Source: an uncultured Victivallales bacterium (GTDB lineage: Bacteria > Verrucomicrobiota > Lentisphaeria > Oligosphaerales > JAFGRS01). Taken from it: a stretch of 7,180 bases of DNA. The position numbers were made by a program, and so were the translations under genes. A model generated the notes under the pieces. That model did not search any database, was not told where the DNA came from, and saw nothing but the letters and a program-made list of their open reading frames with translations. The stretch spans positions 1-7,180 of the forward strand of contig CAILKC010000157.1 of assembly GCA_903834675.1 (NCBI GenBank). The letters are read 5' to 3'. Positions 6,984 to 7,180 of this stretch are shown here, piece by piece. Positions within the stretch are counted from its first letter, which is position 1, and each line of letters opens with the position of its first letter.

Positions 6984-7024
6984 GGACCGCGGGCTCCATC
7001 CAGATGCCAACCCGCACCGGCCCC

Positions 7025-7180
7025 GCGGCAGAGGCCTGCCGCATCTCCAGCAAACGGCGGTGGAGCCCACCGCATCTCCACCAAACGGCGGTGGAGCCCA
7101 CCGCATCTCCAGCAAACGGCGGTGGAGCCCACCGCATCTCCAGCAAACGGCGGTGGAGCCCACCGCATCTCCAGCAAACG
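7025..7180. repeat. Tandem array of 31-bp units, each with a 7-bp-stem hairpin (runs out of window)
   Basis: GCATCTCC recurs at 7041, 7072, 7103 and 7134, with a partial unit at 7165: an exact 31-bp period. Units are identical except for G to C at 7081. Each period has a 17-nt hairpin, GCGGTGG-AGC-CCACCGC (7057-7073, 7088-7104, 7119-7135, 7150-7166), and a 14-nt linker ATCTCCAGCAAACG or its one-base variant. A related hairpin, GCGGCAG-AGGC-CTGCCGC (7025-7042), sits one period before the first standard one. There are no unique spacers, so this is not a CRISPR array. The array continues past 7180. It could be a REP-like extragenic repeat or minisatellite; coding use is doubtful. Confidence 0.85.

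Larger units (their letters stand above)
6612..7024. other. Intergenic region without a convincing gene
   Basis: Between the promoter candidate and the 31-bp array I find no supported coding region. It holds the hexanucleotide repeat, the palindrome cluster, a small AGGTG/CACCT hairpin (6736-6749) and a 4-bp-stem hairpin CCAC-GTAAA-GTGG (6806-6818). Minus-strand open frames of about 140 codons cross this part and the array, but they overlap each other in different frames, draw much of their length from the repeat, and show no recognisable domain. Confidence 0.6.

Noticed and set aside
6726..7177. Overlapping minus-strand frames of 142-145 codons through the 31-bp array
   Set aside because: They occur in different frames over the same DNA, because the array has no stops in any frame. 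The repeated peptide is a by-product of a 31-nt period and the non-repeat parts match nothing I recognise.
7041..7180. CRISPR array
   Set aside because: The 31-bp units follow one another directly with no unique spacers; only one base differs among units.

Overview
The window holds one giant protein-coding gene on the minus strand, its upstream control region, and a stretch of palindromic, repeat-rich intergenic DNA. The gene starts near base 6541 and is still open at base 1, so its 3' end (C-terminus) lies outside the window; at least 2,180 codons are visible without a stop. The protein begins with a clear Sec-type signal peptide. It is dominated by Thr/Ser/Gly/Ala/Asn-rich beta-strand repeats of the kind found in very large bacterial surface or secreted proteins (adhesin-like, predicted beta-solenoid). 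GC content is high, codons end mostly in G or C, and a signal peptide precedes a repeat adhesin; this fits a GC-rich, probably Gram-negative bacterium, possibly a proteobacterium, but I cannot name the organism.

Protein layout, N to C: signal peptide (residues 1-40); Trp-rich header 1 (about 43-84); beta-strand repeat region 1 (about 85-813); a non-repeat domain with TITR, YYxDxELNGN and WxLSSG signatures (about 814-946); Trp-rich header 2 (about 947-994); beta-strand repeat region 2 (about 995-1890); two Ig-like, invasin-type domains (about 1891-2103); Trp-rich header 3 (about 2104 on), where a third repeat region seems to begin as the window ends. The protein therefore reads as modules of header, solenoid and globular cap, joined in series.

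From 6542 to 7180 I find no convincing gene. This stretch holds a Shine-Dalgarno sequence, a possible promoter for the giant gene, a short hexanucleotide repeat, a dense group of palindromes (about 6876-6983), and at the right edge a tandem array with a 31-bp period (7025-7180, running out of the window). Each period of the array carries a 7-bp stem hairpin. The outermost copy keeps the stem through two compensating base-pair changes, which suggests the fold itself is or was maintained. This REP-like array is the least ordinary item here. I saw no RNA gene, CRISPR array, transposase or known defence system.
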